NCBI GenBank assembly: GCA_017163975.1 | Contig: JAFFSR010000035.1 | Span: 1,275,001-1,339,000 of the forward strand | Direction of reading: 5' to 3' | DNA length: 64,000 nt | Source: Anastatus disparis | Lineage: Eukaryota > Arthropoda > Insecta > Hymenoptera > Eupelmidae | Part shown: in pieces, positions 34,667-44,225 of the stretch | How the letters are laid out: every line of letters begins with the position of its first letter | How positions within the stretch are numbered: the first letter of the stretch is position 1 | Translations under genes and position numbers: made by a program | The notes under the pieces: generated by a model | What the model was told of the DNA's origin: nothing | Databases searched by the model: none | Seen by the model: the letters and a program-made list of their open reading frames with translations, nothing else

Positions 34667-36751
34667 ATGTCTAAAGATTGTAACCGACATGACTTGGTGA
34701 CGAGACTATTAAATGACATTGTTGCCATAGATATCCGAGATATAAAACGACATAAACCTATAAGAGGTCAGATAACGGTTACATGTTACAAGGGGAAAAA
34801 TGTATTCTCTTTGATCTTAAAGGATAAGGAACAAGATTTATTGGACATTGATGTTTTAAATAACACTCTCGATAGGATAGTCAGACTATTAAATGAAATG
34901 AAAATCCTGCCGTTACGTGTTCCTAGACGAAGCCAGGTGGCTGACCACTTAGGCCCAGGAATTCTTAACAAAATACTCAAGAAGCATTTTAATCATACCA
35001 ACATAACCATCACACTGTGTTACGGTAGGTCTGAATATCCTAGCGGTGATGAAAGAGAAGAGATCCTGCATGACAGTTTAATGGGAGGACACAAAGGTAT
35101 TAACCAGACTTATGCCAAAATTAGAGAACGATATTATTGGCCCAGAATGAGAAATGATATACTTGACTTCATACGGACCTGCGCATTTTGTCAGGAAAGG
35201 AAAATAGACCGCATCAACAAACGAGCCCCCATGATTATCACCGACACGCCAATATAGATTTTTGACAAAGCTTCTATCGACACAGTAGGCAAATTGCGAC
35301 TAACGTCTTCTAATAACTGCCATAAATTAACCATGCAATGTCATTTAACTAAATATGTTATTGCTCTACTTCTTCCAAATATAAAAGCTACGACGATTGC
35401 AGATGCATTAGCTAGACATTTAATCTGTCAGTTCGAAACACCTCAAGCCATATTATCTGACCGTGGAACCAGTTTTATGTCTAAAATAATAGCTGCTTTA
35501 CTTCAATTGCTAAAGGTAATACAGCTACATTCTTCGGGTTATCGACCTCAAACCACGGGAGCTTTAGAAAGAAGCCTTGCACCTTTAGTGGATTTCATTC
35601 GCGCCTATGCTGACCAATATGAAGATTGGGACAAGTTGATACCGTTTGCGGCATTCACATACAACACAAGTTTGCACGCTGCTACTGGATACACACCCTT
35701 TGAGTTAGTATATGGAAAAGCTGCTTGATTTCCTTTGTGCATACCAGAGGAAGAGAGATTAGCCACATGTAATCAGTATCTACGTGACCTGATCACGAGA
35801 CTAACTAGGAGAGTGTCACACCTCCGGATCACGGATTTTGCTCAAACTTTGGGATAAGTTGATGATTTTTGATGATAAAATATGGAAAAAGCTAAAGTTA
35901 TAGTCACAAACACTCAATATTTCCCTAGTTACAGGCAATTAAAGAAAATCACTAAAAAAGTTACTAGATTTTTAAACGCATATAGTTCTTTAGCATTGAT
36001 AGCTAGAAGCTTGAAACTTTTTTTAAATTAAAGCTGAGCTCAAATCCTTTCGAAACAGTAGTTACAGCATATTAAAATATTATTTTTTCCTAAAGTCAAA
36101 GCTTAATAAGGATTGGATCTAAATTTTCTTTTTAAAACATTAATTAATAATAAAAGCTGAAATTAGGTCCAATCTTTATTACGCTTTAACTTTGAGAAAA
36201 AATAATATTTTGATATGCTGTAACTACTGTTTCGAAAGGATTTGAGCTCAGCTTTAATTTAGAAAGAGTTTCAAGCTTCTAGCTATCAATGCTTAAGAAT
36301 TATATGCGTTTAAAAATCTAGTAAGTTTTTCAGTGTTTTTCTTTAATTGCCTGTAACTAGAAAAATATTGAGTGTTTGTGACTATAACTTTAGCTTGTTC
36401 CATATTTTATCATCTGAAAACTTATCCCGAAGTTAGAGCAAAATCCATGATCCGGAGGTATGACACTCTCCTAGTAAGTGAAATGAAGGTTATCGCTGGA
36501 AAGAGACAAATAACCAGGGAAATAGTTTCTAAGGAATACTATAACAAAAAAGTTAAGACTTTTAGGCCGGAAGTTGGTGACTACGTTACATATAAAGAAT
36601 GAACCCCGTACCGCCAAGTTTGCAAGCATTATTTAACGCCATTGGAGGTGATAGAGATTTTAGCTAAAAATAGTGTCTTGTTAGAAAACTCTAGTGGTAA
36701 GACCATACTAAAACACATTGATAAATTAAAACCAGCGTTGATTCGAGAATA
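34667..36751 (+). pseudogene. Integrase of the errantivirus-like element, split by a fold-back insertion
   Basis: The first piece (34667-35257, 196 codons) ends with the zinc-binding HHCC region: HDSLMGGHKG ... CAFCQERK. After a TAG (about 35256) the catalytic core follows: IDTVGKL (first Asp), ILSDRGTSFM (second Asp), TGALERS (Glu), YNTSLHAATGYTPFELVYG. The 35805-36474 element then interrupts. The coding frame resumes with KVIAGKRQITREIVSKEYY, FRPEVGDYV, a stop, then LTPLEVIEILAKNSVLLEN and KHIDKLKPALI, which is the GPY/F-like C-terminal module. Pol ends at a TAA at about 36752, 25 bp before the env start. Confidence 0.83.
35805..36474. mobile_element. Palindromic MITE in the integrase tail, 670 bp
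   Basis: Ends read CTAGGAGAGTGTCA and its inverse. The arms, about 300 bp each, pair almost throughout (35805-36110 with 36170-36474), leaving a small centre near 36140. TAA stands outside both ends (35802-35804 and 36475-36477), a likely 3-bp target duplication. A 3-bp TWA duplication is a mark of PIF/Harbinger-type elements, so that is the favoured class. No gene inside; the 76-codon frame at 36372-36602 is part MITE, part pol. Confidence 0.8.
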
Positions 36752-36760
36752 ACTGACATT

Positions 36761-36776
36761 TTTAATTATTACAGGA
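36761..36776 (+). promoter_or_regulatory. Splice acceptor before env
   Basis: TTTAATTATTACAG ends at 36774, five bases before the env ATG at 36779. Env of this element group is made from a spliced mRNA, so an acceptor is expected exactly here. The donor upstream was not identified. Confidence 0.55.
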
Positions 36777-38037
36777 AAATGTCTTGGACAACTATGATTA
36801 TGCTAATACAATTACCACTGTTGGCACATGGATACTCAACCTATAGGAATACGCCAATAAACCCGAACCCAGGCATTTATTACGAGAAAATCAGCTCTTT
36901 AAAATTAAAATGCACTGAATGGAAGCTGATCATTCATGTGAATCTCGATAAAGTTCTAGATAAATGTGACGTTTCAGAATTAATAAACCAAACCCACAAA
37001 AACTGTATGAAGCAATTAACCAATCTAAAATGCCAACCAAAAATGGTGGACAACCGAAAACCAGCTACGGAAAAATATCATGAATGTGTCAATGTATTCA
37101 GCGATATTGAGTGCATTTATGTTATCGATTCACAAATCATTCTTTTCAAGCAAAAGATATTGCAGACCCAGCAACATCAACTACAAGCCTGTCTGGCTCG
37201 ACTAACCTCTAAAGATAAGAAGTTCATAACTAATGGATCCTCCGAGCGAGGATTGGTAATGCTAGGCTTCATCGGCAGCCTTAGTAGCAGTCTATTCGGA
37301 TTAGTAACTCACGACGAAGTCGATGCTATAAATCAGGAATTACATAAATGACACCAAGATAAGAAGAAAATAAACCAAGAAGCGCGCTCATCTGATTAGT
37401 AGTACCATTTATCAAATACAGGATGTAGCTACTAATCATGCTAAGGCCCTAAACCATCTGGAGACCGTAATGAACACTGTGGTTGAGGAGCAGCAAAAGG
37501 AATCGTATTTACGAAGTTTAACGGCTCAAATTAGACAAATAGGAATCACACTAGACCAAAGCATAGATGCTGTGAAGGGTTTCGTAGACATGGCTATTTC
37601 TTTGTTACAGGTTAAGATGCTTGAAGCTCTACTAACCCCAGAACTACTTGCGCAACTAACCAGTGATATACGTGAACATACCTCAGATTGAGATTTTCCC
37701 ATGCCCTCTGAGTATATTCGACCTGAAAGGATAATAAAAATATATAAAATAGATACTATTTACCAAGAGGACAGATTTTTGGTAATCTTATATCTTCCTA
37801 TGGTTGAAAGAGAGCCGTACTCCATGTACCGTATGTATCTATTACTCACAGTACAGAATTGGAAAGACCACCATTTGGGATACGCTAAAATCAAACCAAC
37901 ACACTTCTACATTGCGCTGAATGAAAAGAATAAATACTACCTCAAATTCGATCATGATTACCTACATGAGCGTATAGACCAACCGTACAGACTTACTTGT
38001 GAAGTTAAAGCACCATTAACCTTTTAAGGACGGGACT

Positions 38038-38053
38038 GGTCGATATATCGACC
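38038..38053. promoter_or_regulatory. Subterminal palindrome, left (GGTCGATATATCGACC)
   Basis: A perfect 16-bp palindrome 18 bp inside the left end, embedded in ACGGGACTGG...ACCAC. An identical copy with the same flanks lies 106 bp inside the right end (40475-40490). Such paired subterminal sites are candidate transposase-binding sites. Confidence 0.65.
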
Positions 38054-38435
38054 ACTTCGGTATCATATTATTTTGGAATTGTTTCGGGGGTAATATTATA
38101 TGTTGAATACAGGAAACGTAGTGTTATCATTCTAAAAAGCATATTTGACCTTGAATAGTGATTTCAAGGTCAAATTTTTTATTCGGTATTTCGACCTGAA
38201 AATTGGTATACCAACGTATTTTGATGCTATAAATACGAAACAAATAGTGTTGCGTTTGATAAAACGCATTATCATAGTGATTATTCGAACTATTTATTAC
38301 TATTAGTTTTTTAGCAGATCAACACTTAGTTATTTTTTCTTGCAGAAGATTTTTTATTGATAATATTCTTATTATTTCATCATTCTCTTTATTTACTAAG
38401 TTGTCAAAAAATTACAAGCGATTACTTTTGATAAA

Positions 38436-40004
38436 ATGGCTGATATTAAAGCTTGGAGTAGTGGCGAGTCTGAACCTGAAATACAAGATTTGGAGAATGA
38501 GGAAATTCATGAAGTTGATTTGGTAGAAAATGATTATGATGAGACTCAAATTTTTGAAAACGCGTATTTTTATCCATCAATCAAAAATTTTCAAGGTACT
38601 TCTGAAATAAATCCTAACATCTCTATATCGGGGAATAAACCAATCAATTACTTTGAATACTTTTTTGATTCCCCTCTGATTGAAAGAATTATAGATGAGA
38701 CGAATCGCTATGGAAGTCAGAATCATGAAGATCGGCAATCCCATCAGAAAACTTGGTATCCTCTTACAAAAGATGAATTTGAATGTTTTCTTGGCCTTTT
38801 AATTCTAATGGGCCACATTCGAAAAGGTGACTTGAAAGACTATTGGTCTAAAGATCCTCTGCTTCATACTCCAATTTTCGGTCAAATAATGTCTCGTGAT
38901 AGGTTTCTTGCAATCTTACGCTATTTACATTTTCATAATAATGAAGATACCTCGGAAATCGCTCACCATCCTTTAATGAAAATAAAACCAGTAATAGACT
39001 ATCTACAAAGTAAATTCTCAGCAGCTCTTATTCCAGGCAAAAATTTGTGCATAGATGAAAGCCTAGTATTATGGAAAGGCAGGCTTCGATTCAAGCAGTA
39101 TATTCCTTTGAAAAGAAATCGGTTTGGTATCAAACTTTTTGAATTAGTAGACTGTGAAACTGGATTCATTTTGGGCTTTGTTGTCTACACTGGCGCTGAT
39201 ACTGATTATCAGAAGTTTGATTTGGGTGTTACTGGGGATATTGTCGCTCATTTCTTACAACCTTATTTTGACAAGGGTCATGTCATATACATAAATAACT
39301 GGTATACATCTCCCATATTGGCAGAATTTTTGCATGATCGCGATACAGGAATGTGTGGCACGGTAAAAAGAAATAGGAAAGGAATGCCAAAATTAGAAAA
39401 TAAATTAGAGCGAGGTGAAGTTCAAGTTGCTCATAATAATTTGTGGATGGCAATCAGGTGGCAAGATAAGCGTAGTGTTTGCATGCTTACAACTGTGCAT
39501 GAACCTGAGTTCTGTACCACTGGCAAAAAACACTATCAAACCAATGAGGATATTATAAAACCACCATGCATCCATGAATACAACCAAAATATGGGTGGTG
39601 TTGACAATGTAGATAGACAATTGTCTATAACCGAAACAGTTAGAAAAACAATGAAGTGGTATCGTAAGTTATTTTTCCATCTTATTGATCTAAGTTTATC
39701 TAATGCTTATTCTTTATATAAAATGAAAAATGAAGGACCAATGCCCTTTCCTTCATTCCGATTATCGGTTGTTAGATCATTATTGAAATTGGATAATACT
39801 AATGATAGCATTTCTCGTCTTGTTAGCCCTCCTACTCGATTAGTTGGTCGTCATTTTCCAAGGTTTGTTACAAGTCGAAGGTGTCATTTGTGTGCTTTAC
39901 GTAAAATGACTAGTCGAACAAAATACATGTGTTCTGATTGTAATATTCCTTTATGCGTAGCTTCATGTTTTGAAGAATATCACACAAAAAAGACATTATC
40001 ATAA
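38436..40004 (+). CDS. piggyBac transposase, full length, second catalytic Asp changed to Asn
   Basis: 522 codons, no stop or frameshift, ATG 38436. The enzyme cuts and rejoins DNA at TTAA using a DDD triad. The acidic N-terminus is followed by DDE_Tnp_1_7-type sequence: FECFLGLLILMG, MSRDRFLAILRYLHF, then first Asp in LCIDESLVLWKGR (D207, codon 39054). The second triad position lies in HVIYINNWYTSP, where Asp is expected before NWYTS; it is Asn here (residue 287, codon AAT 39294-39296). The third is in NMGGVDNVDRQL (D390, codon 39603). A C-terminal Cys/His-rich zinc domain follows (CHLCAL ... CSDCNIPLCVASCF). Length and domains are normal, so the Asn is the one visible reason it may be inactive, unless the true catalytic residue is displaced or this is an assembly error. 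Confidence 0.95.
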   Translation: MADIKAWSSGESEPEIQDLENEEIHEVDLVENDYDETQIFENAYFYPSIKNFQGTSEINPNISISGNKPINYFEYFFDSPLIERIIDETNRYGSQNHEDRQSHQKTWYPLTKDEFECFLGLLILMGHIRKGDLKDYWSKDPLLHTPIFGQIMSRDRFLAILRYLHFHNNEDTSEIAHHPLMKIKPVIDYLQSKFSAALIPGKNLCIDESLVLWKGRLRFKQYIPLKRNRFGIKLFELVDCETGFILGFVVYTGADTDYQKFDLGVTGDIVAHFLQPYFDKGHVIYINNWYTSPILAEFLHDRDTGMCGTVKRNRKGMPKLENKLERGEVQVAHNNLWMAIRWQDKRSVCMLTTVHEPEFCTTGKKHYQTNEDIIKPPCIHEYNQNMGGVDNVDRQLSITETVRKTMKWYRKLFFHLIDLSLSNAYSLYKMKNEGPMPFPSFRLSVVRSLLKLDNTNDSISRLVSPPTRLVGRHFPRFVTSRRCHLCALRKMTSRTKYMCSDCNIPLCVASCFEEYHTKKTLS

Positions 40005-40020
40005 AGTTAAATATTTAGAG

Positions 40021-40180
40021 GTGAGAGGCAAGGGGACTCACGAAAATAAAGCACCCCAACGTGAGAGGCAAGGGGACTCACGGAAATAAAGCACCCCAAC
40101 GTGAGAGGCAAGGGGACTCACGAAAATAAAGCACCCCAACGTGAGAGGCAAGGGGACTTACAAAAATAAAGCACCCCAAA
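40021..40180 (+). repeat. Four 40-bp tandem units with AATAAA
   Basis: Exactly four consecutive 40-bp units starting 17 bp after the transposase stop. Each reads GTGAGAGGCAAGGGGACTCA, then CGAAAATAAAGCACCCCAAC, with a few changes in unit four. In each, GTGAG can pair with CTCAC as a short stem, followed by the poly(A) signal AATAAA. Placement right after the gene suggests an iterated 3' end/polyadenylation region. Confidence 0.9.
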
Positions 40181-40596
40181 GGGATCAAATTTTCGCCACA
40201 TCCACGCTGTTGATTCTGGGTCATGCTGAGAGCGAAAACGAACACATTTCTTGTGATAAAAATGTATGTTATGTATATAAAAACGTAGAGATATCATTTT
40301 TGGACTAAAATAGTACAAGTAATGAAGTGTGAAATGCCATTTTCAAGGTCACGGATGTCTCCTGAACATTTTTTGATATTTTTTTCGTATTCAGCGCATC
40401 CAAATACGTCTAAAAGCAATCCTAACTCGCCAAATTAAATTTTTAACATTGAACTTTACGTTCCAGACGGGACTGGTCGATATATCGACCACCAATTTTA
40501 TCAGGCACTCCACGTGATATATTCTTTCATTTTATGCACAAATATTGTTTAAAAAAAAAGTCGAATTTCAACGTCAAAATCCCCGTCCTTAAAAGG
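40181..40596 (+). other. piggyBac 3' noncoding end
   Basis: Noncoding DNA between the tandem units and the right terminal repeat. It holds the second copy of the 16-bp palindrome. A 66-codon minus-strand frame (40318-40118) overlaps the repeats and is not supported. Confidence 0.6.
40475..40490. promoter_or_regulatory. Subterminal palindrome, right (GGTCGATATATCGACC)
   Basis: Identical to 38038-38053, including the flanking GACGGGACT and ACCAC, in the same orientation. Confidence 0.65.
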
Positions 40597-41562
40597 TTAA
40601 TAGACACGACCGCGCTAGATGATTGTGAAGTAATTATGCTCACTTAACCGCACGAGAACTATTTTCAGCATTGTAACATAATATATGTGACAAATACATC
40701 ATCCCAGTGGAGTTACCTCCACACCGAGGCAGTATGGCTATACTGATTATTTAATAAAACCATAGTCAGGATCATCTGTGGACCACGAAAAGAAGAGATT
40801 CTACAATTGACCGGTACTGGCAGACTATATATCCCTGATAACTGTATAGGAAGAACCACTCAAGTCACTCTGGTAGGTATGAGCACGCGAATTAGCAGTG
40901 AAAAATACACTTATCAACCCCAGCTACAGTTGAAGGTTGAAGAACTACTGCCAATATTTAAAGCTGAGAGTAGTGTTCAAGCACAAATTCTACCAGAAAT
41001 ACTACAACCCAGTTCAAATAATGAATGGGACGAAAAAAGCTTGAGGCACATATCAGACCGACTCAAGGACATAGCACAGCACAGTAAAGTACATCACTAC
41101 ATCAAAGGCTCTTTGTATGGAAGTTATGGATTAGGAATTATACTGTGTATAGGCCTAATCACAGTCATTGGATGGCTATTTATTAAATTCAAGAACTCAA
41201 TAGGCGTATATGAAACTGATCAAAATGTACATTATTATCATCATAAGTTAAGACTGGTTGACAAGGACACCAACAACACAGAGCAATTTATAAGTACCCC
41301 AACTCCTCCCATTAATTAATCTAATTCCAAAACCACAACATTAACCATAGATGATAAAGCTACAGTTACTAACCTAAAGCAAACAGCGCTTGTTGACTCC
41401 TGATTAGACCTCTATATCGTATATAAAGACTAACCATTTCTGATACTAACCAATGCTTCAAGTCGTCTTGCTATCTGTATGTTACCATAAGAATAATCAC
41501 TAACTCTTGATTAAATGATTATTTTTCTTTTAGATTCTTGTTGAACCGAATTATAGTTAACT

Positions 41563-42718
41563 ATGGCAACTGGGGGCGTTTTTAGCAGTTACTCGACCCA
41601 AAGCGAGACCCTAATACTAGAAAACCGTGACGGCTGTCAATTATGGGAAATAATAAAAGAATTAGAAACACGTAAACCAATCGAGCAGATAACTATTATA
41701 GAACGAGACGCGGATGAGTATATAAAAATCCTAGTTAAACCTTTCCCGATTAAGACTCTAAAGACTCAACTAGGCATGGGGAAATCTCTGTAAAAATTTT
41801 ATTCGACTAAGGATAAGCAAGTCTTTGTCACACCGCTCCAAACGAATTTAGACAATCCTTCCACGGAACCTAAATCCGATACCTTAACCAGAAGATCCAT
41901 GTCGATTATATTGCATAGTGCCTAGATTAGAGAATGAAAACTATCTATTCAGAGCTTTCCGAGACTTCGGTCTAATCGACTACCTGCATATTACCGAAGA
42001 GAAACCTAACAAACTACGTTACGGATATATTCGATTTATAAATGAGACAGATGCTAGTAAGGCCTTCCGAAGCGTTGACCGAAAATATCGAGTACGTTTT
42101 GCGGATCCACAAAAATTCCTCAACTGCACTAGCAACAAAATAGAACGATGCACCATTTGCGAACACGATATCACTCAGCAATATAAGGATATCCATACAT
42201 TAATTTTCAAAGCCCAGTCAACCCAATACATGTAACTAAGCAAGCTCCAAGGCTTTGTAAATCCAGAGGTAACAAAAGAATGTACCTTGTGCAAAAGGTC
42301 CATTAAGTTTAAGCAGTATTCCCAACATATCAAAACCTGTATACATAATTTTGATTTGGTGATGCCTTCCACCTACGACCGACCCAACCCTTCCAATCAG
42401 ACCAAAAACAAAATCATTAAGAAGATCAAGCTAAGTCACTCTAAGAGTGTTACTACCAAATTGACACTACGGCAAAACGGAAGTTTTAAGCAACATCAAG
42501 ATCATATCGATCAAGTGACCAACGAATTGTCTCACAAAGGCAATGACCATCACCCTGAAATAGGGGTGGACCAAATCATGACCGCTATTATAGCAGACTC
42601 ACTTCAATGCGCAATAGATTATCTAATGCGAATGAAGTATAAGATGACCAAACCACTTGACCCGACCAATGACTCTAGTCAGAGTCGACCCGACAAACCT
42701 AATCTTAAGTCGGACTAA
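41563..42718 (+). pseudogene. Extra post-env frame: RRM-like domain plus two C2HC fingers
   Basis: Starts at ATG 41563 with 76 open codons (ILENRDGCQLWEIIKELE; ITIIERDADEYIKILV), then stops; the other frame takes over by about 41885. That second part begins with CRLYCIVPRL, then helix-like YLFRAFRDFG, then LRYGYIRFI, DASKAFRSV and YRVRFA. The order beta-alpha-beta-beta-alpha-beta with an RNP1-like YGYIRF fits an RNA-recognition motif. Two zinc fingers of identical spacing follow: C-x2-C-x11-H-x3-C is complete in the second (42283-42342), while the first has Phe for the last Cys. A stop (TAA near 42235) lies between them. The basic, His/Ser/Lys-rich tail ends at 42718. It lies between env and the polypurine tract, where most gypsy-type elements have no gene. 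No name; RNA binding is inferred. Confidence 0.6.
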
Positions 42719-43447
42719 CTTTAATTAAAAGTTAGACCGACGCCAGACTAAGTTAGGTGACCAAACTTTTCTATCTACGCTACCTACTATTGCATGCAAT
42801 ATTAACCATTTCTGGCTTATTACAAATAACGACCTTATATGCCTAACGAACTTTAGCAAAATCCAGGAATGAAGATAGTGATTAATCAAATTTCTGAACC
42901 TCCAATTAATGAACACTTTATGTTTCAGACAACAAAGGACTTGAGATAAAGCTGATTTATAACTAAATCGTTGTCACCATGTTAAAACCACTAAACAAAC
43001 TCTTTCACCAGACAAAATAAAAAAATCATCGGTGTGCAGGAGGAGCAAACGGAAGAGGACTTCGCTCCTCCTGTGAAGAGTGTAATACTACTGCTGCAGA
43101 TTTTTAGCGCACCAACAGCAATCAAGATTACCAAAATATTAAAGTTTACCTTAAAAATAAAAATAAAACCAATTTTTCTCACTATTACTTAATTTTTGTT
43201 TGCTTAAGTGGCATTTGCTTATACTGTAAAATAATTATATTGGGATTTCTAAATCATTGTTCTGACGGGTTTTTTCTTAAATGTTTGACCTTACTAAAAA
43301 TTGTCAAATCAATTTGAAATTTATGCGACCCAATATAATTGTTAATGACTTAACTTATACATAATTGTTTCAGACGAATTGTGAACCTGCTCCATCGCTC
43401 GTACCTCTGCTGGCTGCATAATAATTGCCGAAGACGACAATTTTCCT
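42719..43447 (+). other. Noncoding 3' region of the LTR element
   Basis: No frame of note. It ends in a purine-rich run. A 63-codon minus-strand frame at 43182-42991 is not supported. Confidence 0.5.
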
Positions 43448-43463
43448 AAGTAAGGGGGGGCGA
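43448..43463 (+). other. Polypurine tract of the LTR element
   Basis: AAGTAAGGGGGGGCGA is an uninterrupted purine run apart from T and C, in the position where plus-strand DNA synthesis is primed just before the 3' LTR. A weaker relative (AAGTAAGAGGGGGAAGC) is at about 28953-28970. Confidence 0.55.
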
Positions 43464-44225
43464 TGTTGCGTGACAAAATTATTAAAACTTTTATTTTTGT
43501 TTTTTTTACTTCATTAAAATTAATTTAAAAATAAACATGCTGAAACTTTCTCTTAGCACGTGCATTTCCGCTGACATTATAAAGATTATTTCAAATCGTT
43601 AACATTCATTTAGTAATACAATAACTTTGACGAATGGTCACTACGTCAGACCAACTAGCGTGAAAACAGCAATTAACCAATGCGACTTTATTTTTCTCTC
43701 CATCGTCTCTACTACCTGCACGGTTGAGGCTGAGGTAGGGAATGGGTGAAGGAAGGAGAGCATCTTCAAGCAGTGAGATAGAGAGAGAGAGCATGAATTG
43801 ACATAACACTCTCTGCTAATTGTTTGAAGGAGAGCTGTAAAAAGCTCTCATCCCTTTTTTGTGCTGGAGAAGAACGTAGAGAAGAGAGAGAGTTACGTAT
43901 GACCATTCCGCGCCGGGCAACGTTCTAGAGCGGGCTGGTGGGTCCTTCGTGGGACCCCCAGCCCCCGCGATTTTCAGTTAAATTAAGAGTAACATTTTTC
44001 ATCGTTTTTAGACATATTTTTATGTGTTAATTTTTCGACATCATACTTATTGTATGTAAAATCATGACCTATTGTTCTAAATTTACTAGTAATTGTAAAT
44101 ATTTAAAACTATTAACGGAATCATTATTGTTATTAATTAGTATAAATGCTTCTTATCGATAAGAGGTTTGATACGATTTCAATTATATATATCATGCACA
44201 TAACAATGCATACTACTTTACCAAG
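43464..44225. other. Probable 3' LTR region and GC-rich hairpin
   Basis: Follows the polypurine tract, so the 3' LTR should start here, but I could not align it to a 5' copy. At 43930-43969 a GC-rich inverted repeat (GCGGGCTGGTGGGTCC, 5-base loop, GGGACCCCCAGCCCCCGC) forms a strong hairpin, standing out in AT-rich DNA. A 67-codon minus frame at 43809-43606 has no support. Confidence 0.4.

Larger units (their letters stand above)
38020..40596 (+). mobile_element. piggyBac element, complete, 2577 bp
   Basis: TTAA stands on both sides (38016-38019 and 40597-40600). The ends are inverted: CCTTTTAAGGACGGG at the left and its exact inverse at the right. The right end also contains TTAA inside the repeat, so the boundary could be drawn 8 bp further in, but the outer pair matches piggyBac ends that begin with CC. 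Inside are a full transposase frame (38436-40004), a 40-bp tandem array (40021-40180) and two copies of a 16-bp palindrome near the ends. The insertion broke the env frame of the LTR element, so it came after that element. Confidence 0.93.
36779..41320 (+). pseudogene. env (errantivirus/F-type glycoprotein), interrupted by piggyBac
   Basis: The envelope glycoprotein is the membrane-fusion protein that makes errantivirus-type elements retrovirus-like. The start has a signal-peptide-like hydrophobic run (IMLIQLPLLAHG). A Cys-containing ectodomain follows. Around residues 155-175 a motif SSERGL followed by a hydrophobic Gly/Leu/Ile/Ser stretch fits the cleavage-site/fusion-peptide region, but the basic cleavage signal is weak. 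Heptad-like sequence continues after a frame change (37351-37470). The frame from 37701 runs to 38019, is broken by the piggyBac element, and resumes in the matching phase at 40601 with in-frame stops near 40645 and 40735. A transmembrane segment (LGIILCIGLITVIGWLFI) and short cytoplasmic tail end it at 41320. Multiple lesions; not functional. Confidence 0.75.
29877..43463 (+). mobile_element. Errantivirus-like Ty3/gypsy LTR element with env and an extra 3' frame
   Basis: Plus-strand order: gag (29877-31330), protease (about 31340-31850), RT and RNase H (31866-33100), a long linker (33101-34666), integrase (34667-36751), env (36779-41320), then an additional frame (41563-42718) and a polypurine tract (43448-43463). 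RT/RNase H/integrase in this order plus a spliced env with a fusion-peptide-like region places it with the env-carrying insect gypsy group. It is old: I count many frameshifts and stops, plus two foreign insertions (35805-36474, 38020-40596). It is a dead endogenous copy. Confidence 0.85.

Noticed and set aside
40021..40180. CRISPR-like array (40-bp period)
   Set aside because: Units are contiguous with no spacers; a simple tandem repeat in a piggyBac 3' region.
43930..43969. Helitron 3' end
   Set aside because: Hairpin present, but it is not followed by CTRR and a host T within a few bases.
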